Shown piece after piece: positions 35,186 through 45,070 of a DNA stretch of 64,000 nt. Both the position numbers and the translations under genes were made by a program. Below the pieces are notes generated by a model. That model worked only from the letters and a program-made list of their open reading frames with translations, was not told where the DNA came from and made no database searches. Each line of letters starts with the position of its first letter. Position 1 is the stretch's first letter. The stretch is from a virus. The DNA is taken from IMG/VR virus record IMGVR_UViG_3300045141_000143, positions 1 to 64,000 of that record, one strand, 5' to 3'.

Positions 35186-38100
35186 GACACCCTGGCCGGC
35201 GCCGTCGTGCCTTGCAGCAGTTGCAGCCGGAGCTGCTTCACTTCGTCCTGAAGCTCCTGGAGCTGCTCGACCAGCTGGGCGGTCTGCGAGCGCGTCTCGG
35301 TCTGCAACACGGAGGCGGTCAGTTGGTCAGACGTTTGCCCGCCGACCTCCGCCAACGCCGTGATGACGCGGCCGAAAGCGGTGACGTAATCGGTGCCGGA
35401 CCCGTAGAGGGTGTGCGCCGCATTCAGGTAGTTGTCCGCATAGGTCTGCAAGGTCTGCACCGCGGCAAAGTTGCCGCCCGACGCGAGCCCGGATTGTGTG
35501 TCGAACTGCGTCTTCGCCAAGTTGAATTGGGCCTGTGGCGACAGCGGCGACTGGGCCGACGTTTGCAGCGTCCTGGCATACTGGTTGAGCGAGGTGATCG
35601 AACTGGTGGCTTGCGACGCGAGCGCATCGTTTTGTTGCTGTTGCAGCGCCAGCCGCTCCTCGCCCTGTGCTTTCACAAGTGCCGTGATCTTGGTGCCATA
35701 GTCGACGGTGTATTGGTACGCATCGCCATAGGTTTGCACGAGGCTGATCTTGAGGTTGTCCAACTCATCGTTTTGCGTGACGACGAGCGCGTCTCGTGCA
35801 GCCTGATTGAGCGCCGCCTGCCCGCCGGTGACCGACGCCTGTGCATTCTCAAAGCGCGTCGCGAAGCTCTCGTCCTGCTGTGAACTGGCGATCTGTTGCT
35901 GGCGGGCTTGCAGGTCGAGTTGCTGTTGCAGCGCGATCCGTTCCAACCCCTGCGCGTTCTGCAGCGCCAGCATCTTGTCGCCGTACTCTTTCGTCAGGGC
36001 ATAGGCATTGCCGTAGGTTGAGGTGAGGCTGAGGTAGAGGTTCTGCTGCTCGGACCCGGCATTTACGTCGAACGCAAACAGCTCCGCCCTGGCCTTTGCC
36101 TCCGGCGAGCCGATGATGTTGGCTGTCGCATTCGACGAGCGCACCGCGAAGCCCCAGTCCTGCTGCTGGCTCGCGACCTGACGCTCAAGGGCAGCGCGGG
36201 CAAGCTGCTGCATGGCCAGTTGCATTTCGGCGGTCTGCGCGTCCTGCAAGGCGCCGACCTTGCCATAGTATTCAGCCGTGGTCGCATAGGCGTCGCCGTA
36301 GGTCTGCTTCAACCCCTCCTGCAAGTTCTGCATCTCTTCGACTTGTTGCACATACAATGCGGAGAGCGAGGCGTTTCCCATTGCGGTCGGGTCACCGCTA
36401 ATCGCTGCTCTCGCCGTGTCTCTCCGCACCGTGAAGGTTATGTCCTGCTGCCAACTGGCAATCGCCTGCTGCCGCAGTTTTTGATTGAGCGTCTGTTCGA
36501 GGACCAGGCGCTCCTCGCCCTGCGCCGTAACAAGCGCGTTCAGCTTGTCGCCATACTCCTGCGTCGTTGCGTACGCATTCCCGTAGGTCTGCGTCATCGA
36601 CAGGTAGAAGTTTTGCAGCTCCTGTGAAGCTTGGACGTCGAACGCCTCGTATGCGGCGGCTGGCGCGACCTGGGTCGGGTAGAGCGCTGCAATGGCGTTG
36701 ACGCGACGCACATCGATGTTCTCGTTCTGCTGGACGCTGTTGACCTGAAGCTGAAGGTTCTCGCGGTTGATCTGCTGGCCAAGTATGTTCATTTCGTTGG
36801 CCTGCGAGTTAATCAGCGCGTCCCACTTTGCGGCATAGTTTGAATCGGTGTTGTAGAACTGATCGCCAAAGGTCTGCTGTTCGCTTTGCTGGAAGCCGAT
36901 GCGCTCGATGGCCTGCTGCGCATTCAGAGAGTTGAGCGCCGCAGTGTGGATCTGGGTCGGATCGCCGCTCAGTGCAGCAGCGGTGGTGCCCTGGCGAGCC
37001 TGCAAGGTCAGCAGTTGCTCGTTGCTTGCGATGTCGTTCTGTTGTTGCTGCTTGTTGAATGCGACCTGAATGGCGAGCCGCTGCTCTGCGGTCGCCTTGT
37101 CGTACTCGGCCATCCGGTCGTTGTAGCCCTGCGTCGTCGTGAAGGCATCGCCCCAGATGGCGGTGAGCGAGTCAGAGAACGCCTGACGCTGCGTCGCGGA
37201 GCCTGCGCCGAGATTATCAAACTGATAAAGCTGCGCATTAAGGGCATCCTGTGGGCTGCCACTGATCGACGCCTGCGCGGTGAGGAAGTTAGAGGTCTGG
37301 GTCGAAGTGATCGTGTCGGTCGCCAGCTTCGCGACCAGATTGTTCCGGTCGTAAAGCTTTTGCTGTGCGGCCTTCAGATCGTCGTAGCCGAAGCCGTACT
37401 GCTGCGCCTGGTTGAGAGCATCGCTGTACTGCGCATAGACCTGGCTCTGATTGGTTGCGAGCGAGCCGGGCTGCCCGGCGGTCAGCGATGGATAGATCGA
37501 CGTGATAAACGTCGCGGCCTTCTGCAATGCCGGTTGCACGTCGGTGTTCGCCGCACCGGACAGCGCGCGGAACGCGATGCCCATCGTGTCGCTTTCGGCC
37601 TTGGTGCCCTTCAGCGCCTTCTCGAAATCCGACAGCGACGTTGTGACACCGGCCAGTTCTTCCGGGCTCTGGAACAGGCGACCTTGGATGAATCGGTTCG
37701 TGAGATCATCTGACGATGAAAAGCGCAGGCTCGGGAAGGCAGCACCGATGGAACTGTATTTGCTCGGGTCTTGGAAGCCGCCCGGCGTGTTCTGCCCGAT
37801 CTGTAGATACTGCGCGCCAGTGTTCACGCCTTCCAGGCTCGTGACCCGCAGACCCTTCGACGTCAACAGATCGTTGATGGACTGGACGTCACTGATGGCA
37901 GCAGACCGCTCGCCGGATGCGTTGACCCGTTGCGATGTCGTGCTGCCGACAGTCAGCAATCCTTGATCGTTCCTGTTGATGATCGTGCTCGAAAATGCGT
38001 TCGGCGCGTGCGGGCCGATCAGGCCACCGGCACTTCCGCCAAGCACGCCACCGATCAGGGCAGGGATCAGGAGCGATGTGCCGAATGTTGCGGGGGCGAG

Positions 38101-41100
38101 GACAACGCCCGCGATACCGGCCGCCGTGCCAAGGGCCGCGCCGATTTCCGGCCCATAGCCCACCTTGTTCTGCGACTTCTGGACAAAGCCGCCGACGAGC
38201 GAACCAGCGGCGAAGCCCGCGCTCGCGGCACCAGCCAAGCTGCCGATCGTCACGCCAGGGTTGGCGGCGATGATTGCGTCGCCTGGCAGGATGCCACCGC
38301 TGGCAGCGGTGGGAGCGATGATAGGCGTGTTCAGGAAGTTCGTGATGCCTGTCAGCGCGCCGTTCGGGCCGGTCAGGCCGAGCGATTCGCCAAGACCTGA
38401 GAACATGCTGCCGCCGGCGTTGCCCGCGGCGCTGAAGGTATCGGGGAAGAGCGCCTTGCCGATCGTGAACAGGCTGCCGCCCGTGCTGAGGAGGCTGCCG
38501 ATCCCGCCGCTGCTGCTCGAGCCCTGCCCGGCGCCGCTCGCATAGAGCCCTGCCAGCCCGCCTATCGTGCCGCCACCGAAGGCGCCACCGAGCGTGCCAG
38601 ACGTGCCCACGGCCTGCGTGCCGATCATGCCGCTGATGGCACCAACGCCGCCGACCGGCACGAAGCCTTTGACCCCGTTCCCCAGGTCTACCAGCTGCAG
38701 CGCCGTCCCGAGACCGCTGCCCGCACCGCCGCCGGTGCTACCGGCGCCGCTGAACAGATTGAACACCGAGCCGAGCGTCGTGTCGTTCTTGCCGAACAGG
38801 TTATTCAGGATCGGATTGAGGATCGCCAGGTGCGCGAACTGCTGGATGAGCTGCGTCACCACGCCTTGCATGACGCTGGCGAATTTCACGCCAGCGCCAG
38901 AGCCCTGCACGAAAGCCTGCGTGATCGAATTGCCAATCGTGTCGAAGGCCGAGCTGAACTGCTGCGACAGGTAATTGACCGTCTGCTGCTGGTTCTGAAG
39001 GTTCTGCGTGAGCTGCGCCGCCACATCCTTCTGCGCCAGCATTGCGGCTCGTTCTTGATCGAGCAGCTGCGGAGATTTGCTCGCTAGCTCGTTCTGGTCC
39101 TTCATGTGTTGGACCAACAACGCACGCGCGTCGCCGTTTTCGAGCAGAGTGTCGGTCTGGACCTTGGTGATTTCGATCTGCTGCGCGGTGGCGAGCGAGT
39201 CCTGCACCGCCTTGGCTTCTTCGGTGGCCTTGGTGTTGTCGCGAATGATAGCGGCTGTCGCGGCGACGCCTACGCCCGCATCCGCAGCCGCCTTGCCGAA
39301 TTTCTCCGCGACGATGTTGTAAGCTTGCTGCTGGATTGCCGCGTCGGACGCAGCCTTTGCGCCGCCCGACCACGCAACCGTCAGCTTGGTCTGCTCAAGA
39401 GTGGCCTCCTGGGTCTTCTTTACCCAGAGGTCGTATGCCGCCGATAGCGCCCCGAGTTGCGCGGCGATCTGCTTGGCGGCGTCATCGTCCGAGATCGGAT
39501 GCAGCGGGTTCTGTGCACGCTGGCGCGCAATCGCAAGCTCGCCCGCTGCACGCTGCTTGTCAGCTTCATAGAGGATCGACGCGACGGTATTCTGATCCTG
39601 TAGCGCCTTTGTGGCCTGCTCCGTCGGGTGGATCACGTTGTTGATGTCGACAGCGTTCTGCTCAAGCAGCTTGTTGTATTGCTCGACCTGCGCGTTGTCG
39701 TTGTGGATGACGGCCTGGCTCCGCGCCTCGGTGTATTCCTTTTGCAGCGTAATCAGCTTGGCGAGTTGCGCCGCTTGCGCGTCTGACAGGTTGCCGGCCA
39801 TCGCGGAGGCGCCAGCGTTGGCGGCAGCGATGCTCTCCGGCGTGCCGGTCGGGAAATCCACCTTGGCGGGTGTCGAGACTCTGGCCGCAAACTGCGTGCC
39901 GCCGCTCTCGACGGAGGCAGTCTGCAACGCGAGCTTTGTCAGCCAGTCCGGCCAGCCATAGAGCTGCGCGATGAACGCGATGCCACCGGAAACGTCGGTC
40001 GGTAGCTTGCCAATGTCGGCAGCATTCAGCTTGCCCATCTTCGCAGTGAGACCGGCCGTATTGCCCGCCGAGAAGCCGCCATAGGCTTGCGTGATGCCTT
40101 GTGCATCGCGACCCTGCTGGAACAGGCTGTTCATGTAGTTCAGGGCCGCAATGATGTTCTGGCCCGCATTCTGATCGATGAAGCCGCCCGGCAAGCCCCT
40201 GGCCGCAGCCGTCCCCGGCACGATCTGCATCACGCCGTGGCCGATCGAATCGGCTGCCACGCCTGGTGTGTGATCGGTCAGTACGCTCGTGCCACTGGGA
40301 GCGCCCTGGAACAGCGACGGATACTTCGCCTGTAGCTTTTGAATCTGCGTGTCGATCACGTCCTGACCGGTCTGGGCCGCGTTGGTGGCAGCGCGACCGG
40401 TCACCCAGGCGACAAACCGGTCGATGATCGAGTCGCCCTGATAGGCGGACGAGTTTATGGCGTTGCCTTGTGAGCCAGCACTCGGGTTGTTCTGATGATC
40501 GTCGATCCACTTCTGTAGGTCTCGGAGCGCATTGATCGTCCGCGCAATGGCCTCGACGGCCGCGGCCGCCATGTCATCGATCGCCTTGCCGAGACTCTCG
40601 AAGAACGTCTTCTGGTGCGCCTGTGCTGCCGGGCTCAACGCAGCGTCGAGATCGATCACCGCCTTTTGCAGCGGCGTCAGTTCCTTCTCGGCGCGATCGG
40701 CAGCAGCGCCAAACACCTCCATCAGCTTTGCATTGGCGTCGGTGACGTCGCCCAGCTGCTGCAAATGAGCGATGTTGGCGAGGGTCACTGAGTCCAGGCC
40801 GACCAGCGACTTCGTTGCTGTGTCCAGCCCCACCGCAACCTTGGTCGGATCCGCCGAAGCCTCGACCATCAGGTTGGCGGTGTCCTGGAGCGACTTGCCC
40901 AGAACCGCGCTGAGATATTGCGCAGTGGTGGTCAGCTTCGCCAACGACTGCTGTGACTTGTCGATGAGCGGTGCGCTGGCAAATGTCTGCGCGGCAGAGG
41001 TTGCGTCGGCGGTCGATGCAGGCGTGCTCTTGGCAACCTCGCTGCCCGCAGCCCGCACCGCTTCAGCCAGATTGACATAGTCGTTGGTCGTTGCGGAGAG

Positions 41101-44100
41101 TTGGTCTCGGAGCGCCTCCTGCTTTCGCGCAGCGACCTCAGCGGCGTAGCCCAGACCGACGATAGCGGTGGCGACAACAGCGAGGCCGGTGATGGCCAGA
41201 CCGGTTGGGGTCGTGATCGCGGCCCAGGCTTGCTTCGCGGCTTGCGCGATCACGCCGAAGCCGGTGCCGGTCGCCAGGGCCACGTCGAGAACTTGGTGGC
41301 CCTGCTGGATGAACGCAGTGAAGACGGACTGTCCGGCCTCGATGGAGCTGAAGAACTGGATCGTCTGCACGCCGAGCTGACGGACAGCGAACGCGGCCTG
41401 GCCGTGCCCGGTAGCGAGATCCTGGGCCGATTTCTGCGCCTTCGCGAAACGGCCGTTCAGCGCATCAAGCGCCGCGTCATAGTTCGCGACCGGCAGCGCG
41501 CCGTTCTTCACCGACTCGTTCAGCAGGTTGAACTCTTTCTCGTACGCCATCGACATGGCGAACAGCGGATCGAATTTCGCGCGGAGTGCATCCAGCGATG
41601 CGCCGTAGGCCTGGATGTCAGCGGCCCGCTTGGCGTAGTCGGCGTCGGAGGTCGGCGCTTGGACACCGGCAAAGGCACTGGCTTGTGCCTGTGCTGCTTC
41701 TGCGACCGCCTCCGCTGCGGCCTTCATCCCGGTGGCTGCCTCAGTCGCCGCCTCGTAGTCGCTCACGATCTTGTCGAGCGCGGCTGACTGCTCGGCAAGT
41801 CCCGGCAGCACACCGGTGTCGATAGCCTCCGAGAGCGCGCTCAGTTCCGTGCGATATTTGAGGGTGGCGGCAAACACCGGATCAAGGCTGGCCTGGAGCC
41901 GATCCGCCGCCTCGCCGACGGCCTCGAGGTCGGCAGCACGCTTGGCATAGTCGGCCTCGGAGGTCGGCGCTGTGACGCCAGCAAAGGCGTTGGCCTGGGC
42001 CTGCCCAGCCTCCGCTGCGGCCTCCGCTGCAGCCCGTGCACCGGTCGCTGCCTCAGTGGCCTTCTCATAGTCCGCGACGATCTTGTTGAGCGCCGCGGAC
42101 TGCTCCGCGAGGCTCGGCAGCACACCGGTATCAATCGCTTCAGCGAGGGCACTGAGTTCGGTGCGGTACTTCAGCGTGGCCGCGAACGCCGGATCGAGGC
42201 TTGCCTGGAGCGCATCCGCCGCAGAGCCGACGGCGGCCAGGTCTGCCGCCCGCTTGTTGTAGTCATCGGTGGAGGTGGGCGCGGTGACGCCGGCGAAAGC
42301 GTTGACCTGGGCCTGTGCCGCTTGCGCCGCTGCTTCGGCTGCGGCTTTTGTCCCGGTGGCTGCTTCGGTTGCCGCCTCATAGTCCGCGACGATCTTGTTG
42401 AGCGCCGCGGACTGCTCCGCGAGGCTCGGCAGCACACCGGTATCAATCGCCTCCGCGAGCGCGCTCAGTTCCGTGCGGTACTTCAGCGTGGCAGCGAACA
42501 CCGGACTGAGTTTCGCTTGCAGCTGATCCGCCGCCGCGCCTACGGCTTCGAGGTCGGCAGCGCGCTTGGCATAGTCCTCTTCGGAGGTTGGGTCGGTGAC
42601 GCCAGCGAAGGCGTTGGCCCTGGCCTGTCCGGTTGATGCCGCCGCCTCGGCTGCGGCCTTTGCACCGGTCGCCGCCTCGGTCGCCGCCTCATAGTCAGCG
42701 ACAATCCTGTTCAGCGCGGCCGACTGCTCCTTGAGCCCTGGCAGCACACCGGTATCGATGGCTTCCGAGAGTTTGCTCAACTCGGTGCGATACCTCAGCG
42801 TGGCGGCGAATACCGGATCGAGGCTCGCTTGAACCTGATCCGCCGCAGAGCCGACGGCGGAGAGGTCAGCAGCACGCTTGGCATAGTCCTCGTCGGAGGT
42901 CGGAGGGATGACGCCAGCGAACTGGTTGGCCTGCGACTGGAATGCTTGTGCCGCAGCCGCAGCGGTAGCCTTCATACCGGTGGCAGCTTCGGTCGCCTTC
43001 TCGTAATCCGCGACGATCTTGTTGAGCGCGGCTGACTGTTCGGCCAATCCCGGCAGCACGCCGGTATCGATGGCTTCCGACAGCTTGCTCAACTCGGTGC
43101 GGTACTTGAGCGTGGCCGCGAACACCGGATCGAGGCTCGCTTGCAGTGAGTCCGCTGCAGCGCCGACGGCGTTCAGGTCGGCGGCTCGCTTGGCGTAATC
43201 ATCCTCGGAGGTGGGCTGGGTGATGCCAGCGAAGGCGTTGACCCGTGCCTGCGCGGCCTGCGCTGCGGCTTCGGCTGCGGCCTTCGCGCCGGTCGCTGCC
43301 TCAGTGGCCTTTTCATAGTCGCCCACGATCCGATCGAGCGCGGCGGACTGCTCCTTCATACCGGGCAGCACACCGGTGTCGATGGCCTCAGCGAGCGCAC
43401 TCAACTCGTTGCGGTATCTCAGGGTGGCGGCGAACACCGGGTCGAGCTTCGCCTGTAGCTGATCCGCCGCAGAGCCGACGGCGGAGAGGTCAGCAGCACG
43501 CTTGGCATAGTCATCATCGGAGGTTGGGGCGACGACACCGGCGAAGGCATTGGCCTTGCCCTGCGCGGCCTGGGCGGCGGCATCAGCCGCGGCCTTCAAT
43601 CCCGTGGCAGCTTCGGTGGCCTTATCGTAGTCGGACACGATCTTGTCGAGCGCTGCCGACTGCTCCTTCAGACCCGGCAGCACACCAGTGTCGATGGCCG
43701 ACGACAGCGCACTCAGCTCGTTGCGATATTTGAGAGTGGCAGCGAAGACCGGATCGAGCCTCGCCTGGAGCGCATCCAGTTCGGCGCCATAGGCCGCGAT
43801 GTCGGCAGCCCGTTTGTTGTAGTCCACTTCGGAGGTAGGCGCGGAGATGCCGTATTGCTTGCTGAATGCCGCCTGGGACGCCGCTCCGAAGGCTGTGAGC
43901 TGCCCCTGTAGGCCAAGCAGGGCCTCCGAGCCGTCAGCAATCTGACCCTGCCACAGCCGCTGCGCCTCTGCCGCGCCCTCGGTCGCCTCGCGGATGGTGA
44001 CCAGCGAGGCGGCAGCGCGCTCAACCTTCTGCACCTGCTCGTCGAGGACGCGGTTGGCGGCATCCTGGCTGACGGTGCCAACGGCAACCGCTGCGGCCGC

Positions 44101-44391
44101 CTGGGCCTGGATGCGCGTGAGTTCTTCCTGCGCCGACTTCAGGCGATAGACGGCAGCGGTAAGCTCGTCGTTGCGACGGGCCACTCGCTCAAAGGCAGAA
44201 GCGGCGGCGAGAACCTTTTCGCCAGCGTCCTCGGCGTCCGAGCCCGCTCCCGCCAGCGCCGCGCCGGCGCCCTCCGCCTTCTTGATGACGGTATCAAGCT
44301 TGGCGGCTGCGGCATCGGCGGCCGGGCTGAGGTTGTCTTCGACGCTGAGTTTGGCGACATATTCGTCGGTGATTTTTTCGCTCTCGGCCAT
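35182..44391 (-). CDS. Tape measure protein with two repeat arrays and lysozyme-like segment
   Basis: 3069 residues, the longest gene here. N-terminus (1-180) is coiled-coil (EKVLAAASAFERVARRNDEL). Residues about 183-1015 hold eight copies of a 104-residue repeat (YAKRAADL, LDPVFAATLKYRTELS, EAIDTGVLPGLAEQSAAL), the last degenerate. A hydrophobic segment near 1060-1090 (AITTPTGLAITGLAVVATAI) fits membrane insertion. A transglycosylase-like region spans about 1360-1510. Residues about 1840-2150 are Gly/Ala-rich. The C-terminus has six 95-residue repeats with TYGDAYATT cores. By the usual rule of about 0.15 nm per residue the tail would be near 450 nm long. Confidence 0.85.
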   Translation of the reverse strand: MAESEKITDEYVAKLSVEDNLSPAADAAAAKLDTVIKKAEGAGAALAGAGSDAEDAGEKVLAAASAFERVARRNDELTAAVYRLKSAQEELTRIQAQAAAAVAVGTVSQDAANRVLDEQVQKVERAAASLVTIREATEGAAEAQRLWQGQIADGSEALLGLQGQLTAFGAASQAAFSKQYGISAPTSEVDYNKRAADIAAYGAELDALQARLDPVFAATLKYRNELSALSSAIDTGVLPGLKEQSAALDKIVSDYDKATEAATGLKAAADAAAQAAQGKANAFAGVVAPTSDDDYAKRAADLSAVGSAADQLQAKLDPVFAATLRYRNELSALAEAIDTGVLPGMKEQSAALDRIVGDYEKATEAATGAKAAAEAAAQAAQARVNAFAGITQPTSEDDYAKRAADLNAVGAAADSLQASLDPVFAATLKYRTELSKLSEAIDTGVLPGLAEQSAALNKIVADYEKATEAATGMKATAAAAAQAFQSQANQFAGVIPPTSDEDYAKRAADLSAVGSAADQVQASLDPVFAATLRYRTELSKLSEAIDTGVLPGLKEQSAALNRIVADYEAATEAATGAKAAAEAAASTGQARANAFAGVTDPTSEEDYAKRAADLEAVGAAADQLQAKLSPVFAATLKYRTELSALAEAIDTGVLPSLAEQSAALNKIVADYEAATEAATGTKAAAEAAAQAAQAQVNAFAGVTAPTSTDDYNKRAADLAAVGSAADALQASLDPAFAATLKYRTELSALAEAIDTGVLPSLAEQSAALNKIVADYEKATEAATGARAAAEAAAEAGQAQANAFAGVTAPTSEADYAKRAADLEAVGEAADRLQASLDPVFAATLKYRTELSALSEAIDTGVLPGLAEQSAALDKIVSDYEAATEAATGMKAAAEAVAEAAQAQASAFAGVQAPTSDADYAKRAADIQAYGASLDALRAKFDPLFAMSMAYEKEFNLLNESVKNGALPVANYDAALDALNGRFAKAQKSAQDLATGHGQAAFAVRQLGVQTIQFFSSIEAGQSVFTAFIQQGHQVLDVALATGTGFGVIAQAAKQAWAAITTPTGLAITGLAVVATAIVGLGYAAEVAARKQEALRDQLSATTNDYVNLAEAVRAAGSEVAKSTPASTADATSAAQTFASAPLIDKSQQSLAKLTTTAQYLSAVLGKSLQDTANLMVEASADPTKVAVGLDTATKSLVGLDSVTLANIAHLQQLGDVTDANAKLMEVFGAAADRAEKELTPLQKAVIDLDAALSPAAQAHQKTFFESLGKAIDDMAAAAVEAIARTINALRDLQKWIDDHQNNPSAGSQGNAINSSAYQGDSIIDRFVAWVTGRAATNAAQTGQDVIDTQIQKLQAKYPSLFQGAPSGTSVLTDHTPGVAADSIGHGVMQIVPGTAAARGLPGGFIDQNAGQNIIAALNYMNSLFQQGRDAQGITQAYGGFSAGNTAGLTAKMGKLNAADIGKLPTDVSGGIAFIAQLYGWPDWLTKLALQTASVESGGTQFAARVSTPAKVDFPTGTPESIAAANAGASAMAGNLSDAQAAQLAKLITLQKEYTEARSQAVIHNDNAQVEQYNKLLEQNAVDINNVIHPTEQATKALQDQNTVASILYEADKQRAAGELAIARQRAQNPLHPISDDDAAKQIAAQLGALSAAYDLWVKKTQEATLEQTKLTVAWSGGAKAASDAAIQQQAYNIVAEKFGKAAADAGVGVAATAAIIRDNTKATEEAKAVQDSLATAQQIEITKVQTDTLLENGDARALLVQHMKDQNELASKSPQLLDQERAAMLAQKDVAAQLTQNLQNQQQTVNYLSQQFSSAFDTIGNSITQAFVQGSGAGVKFASVMQGVVTQLIQQFAHLAILNPILNNLFGKNDTTLGSVFNLFSGAGSTGGGAGSGLGTALQLVDLGNGVKGFVPVGGVGAISGMIGTQAVGTSGTLGGAFGGGTIGGLAGLYASGAGQGSSSSGGIGSLLSTGGSLFTIGKALFPDTFSAAGNAGGSMFSGLGESLGLTGPNGALTGITNFLNTPIIAPTAASGGILPGDAIIAANPGVTIGSLAGAASAGFAAGSLVGGFVQKSQNKVGYGPEIGAALGTAAGIAGVVLAPATFGTSLLIPALIGGVLGGSAGGLIGPHAPNAFSSTIINRNDQGLLTVGSTTSQRVNASGERSAAISDVQSINDLLTSKGLRVTSLEGVNTGAQYLQIGQNTPGGFQDPSKYSSIGAAFPSLRFSSSDDLTNRFIQGRLFQSPEELAGVTTSLSDFEKALKGTKAESDTMGIAFRALSGAANTDVQPALQKAATFITSIYPSLTAGQPGSLATNQSQVYAQYSDALNQAQQYGFGYDDLKAAQQKLYDRNNLVAKLATDTITSTQTSNFLTAQASISGSPQDALNAQLYQFDNLGAGSATQRQAFSDSLTAIWGDAFTTTQGYNDRMAEYDKATAEQRLAIQVAFNKQQQQNDIASNEQLLTLQARQGTTAAALSGDPTQIHTAALNSLNAQQAIERIGFQQSEQQTFGDQFYNTDSNYAAKWDALINSQANEMNILGQQINRENLQLQVNSVQQNENIDVRRVNAIAALYPTQVAPAAAYEAFDVQASQELQNFYLSMTQTYGNAYATTQEYGDKLNALVTAQGEERLVLEQTLNQKLRQQAIASWQQDITFTVRRDTARAAISGDPTAMGNASLSALYVQQVEEMQNLQEGLKQTYGDAYATTAEYYGKVGALQDAQTAEMQLAMQQLARAALERQVASQQQDWGFAVRSSNATANIIGSPEAKARAELFAFDVNAGSEQQNLYLSLTSTYGNAYALTKEYGDKMLALQNAQGLERIALQQQLDLQARQQQIASSQQDESFATRFENAQASVTGGQAALNQAARDALVVTQNDELDNLKISLVQTYGDAYQYTVDYGTKITALVKAQGEERLALQQQQNDALASQATSSITSLNQYARTLQTSAQSPLSPQAQFNLAKTQFDTQSGLASGGNFAAVQTLQTYADNYLNAAHTLYGSGTDYVTAFGRVITALAEVGGQTSDQLTASVLQTETRSQTAQLVEQLQELQDEVKQLRLQLLQGTTAPARVS
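35595..37305 (-). repeat. Six 285-bp tandem repeats in the tape measure gene
   Basis: The codons for a TYGDAYATT-type core fall at about 35726, 36011, 36296, 36581, 36866 and 37151, exactly 285 bp apart (95 residues). Each protein unit runs ISGDP, QNLxxSLxQTYGDAY, KxxALxxAQxEERLALQQ. A seventh, degenerate unit follows to the C-terminus. Confidence 0.8.
41350..43845 (-). repeat. Eight 312-bp tandem repeats in the tape measure gene
   Basis: The codons around PTS (GGAGGTxGG on the + strand) lie at 41647, 41959, 42271, 42583, 42895, 43207, 43519 and 43831, an exact 312-bp period (104 residues). Seven units are close to identical in protein, the C-terminal one is diverged. Synonymous changes are spread along them, so the array is old enough to have drifted. 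Confidence 0.9.
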
Positions 44392-44392
44392 C

Positions 44393-45070
44393 TCAGCGCG
44401 CCGACAGCTGGAGGGCAGGGTAGGTGATCTGCTCGCCCCGGTAGATCCCAGTCTTCAAGACGTATGGAACCTGCCAGCCGTGCGCCAAGCCGCCGCCTGG
44501 AAGCGTGACGAACAGCCGTTCGATGAGCGCGGCTGGGAACTTTCGCATCGCCCACTGCCGCACCCGTTCGGTCACAACGAGTTCGGGCCGGGCATAGTGC
44601 GAGAGCCGACCGCTGCGCCCGAGACGGCCTTCTTCCTCCAACCTGCGCGCGTATGGCGCGAAGTTTGCGAGGATGACCTTGGCGTTGAAGGGGATTTTTT
44701 TGGAGAGATCGGTGACCGGGATCCCGTCGATCGCCAGGAACCACGCATCCCGATAGGCGCCGCTTTGGACCGGCGAGATTGCCTGGGCGTATGCGAGCAT
44801 CGCTCGAACAACGCCGTCCAGCAGCGCGAATTTGATGGTGATGGTGTCGCCGTAGAAGGTGACCGGCGACAGATCGCTGGTCTCCTTGTCATTCACGAAC
44901 ATCCGATAGACCGGAAGCTCGCCGCCTGCCTTCATCTCATTAAGGCGGTCACGCAGGTGCCTTGCTACGATCTTGCTCGCGTTGGGAGACTGGACGTGAC
45001 GATCCAGCATCCGCCGCACTTCCTTGAGCATCCTGGGTCCGACGGATGCGCCGGCTAGCGGAATTGCCAT
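44393..45070 (-). CDS. Minor tail protein
   Basis: 225 residues from ATG 45070, which overlaps the stop of the GT chaperone by one base (TGATG). Contains AISPVQSGAYRDAWFLAIDG, similar to the PVxTGxLRxS motif of HK97 gp10-like and minor tail proteins, and a C-terminal LPGGGLAHGWQVPYVLKTGI. Located between chaperone and tape measure genes, so likely part of tail assembly. Function beyond that is unclear. Confidence 0.55.
   Translation of the reverse strand: MAIPLAGASVGPRMLKEVRRMLDRHVQSPNASKIVARHLRDRLNEMKAGGELPVYRMFVNDKETSDLSPVTFYGDTITIKFALLDGVVRAMLAYAQAISPVQSGAYRDAWFLAIDGIPVTDLSKKIPFNAKVILANFAPYARRLEEEGRLGRSGRLSHYARPELVVTERVRQWAMRKFPAALIERLFVTLPGGGLAHGWQVPYVLKTGIYRGEQITYPALQLSAR

Noticed and set aside
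41350-43845. CRISPR array
   Set aside because: The repeat units are 312 bp, in frame and code for protein; no short direct repeats with unique spacers are present.
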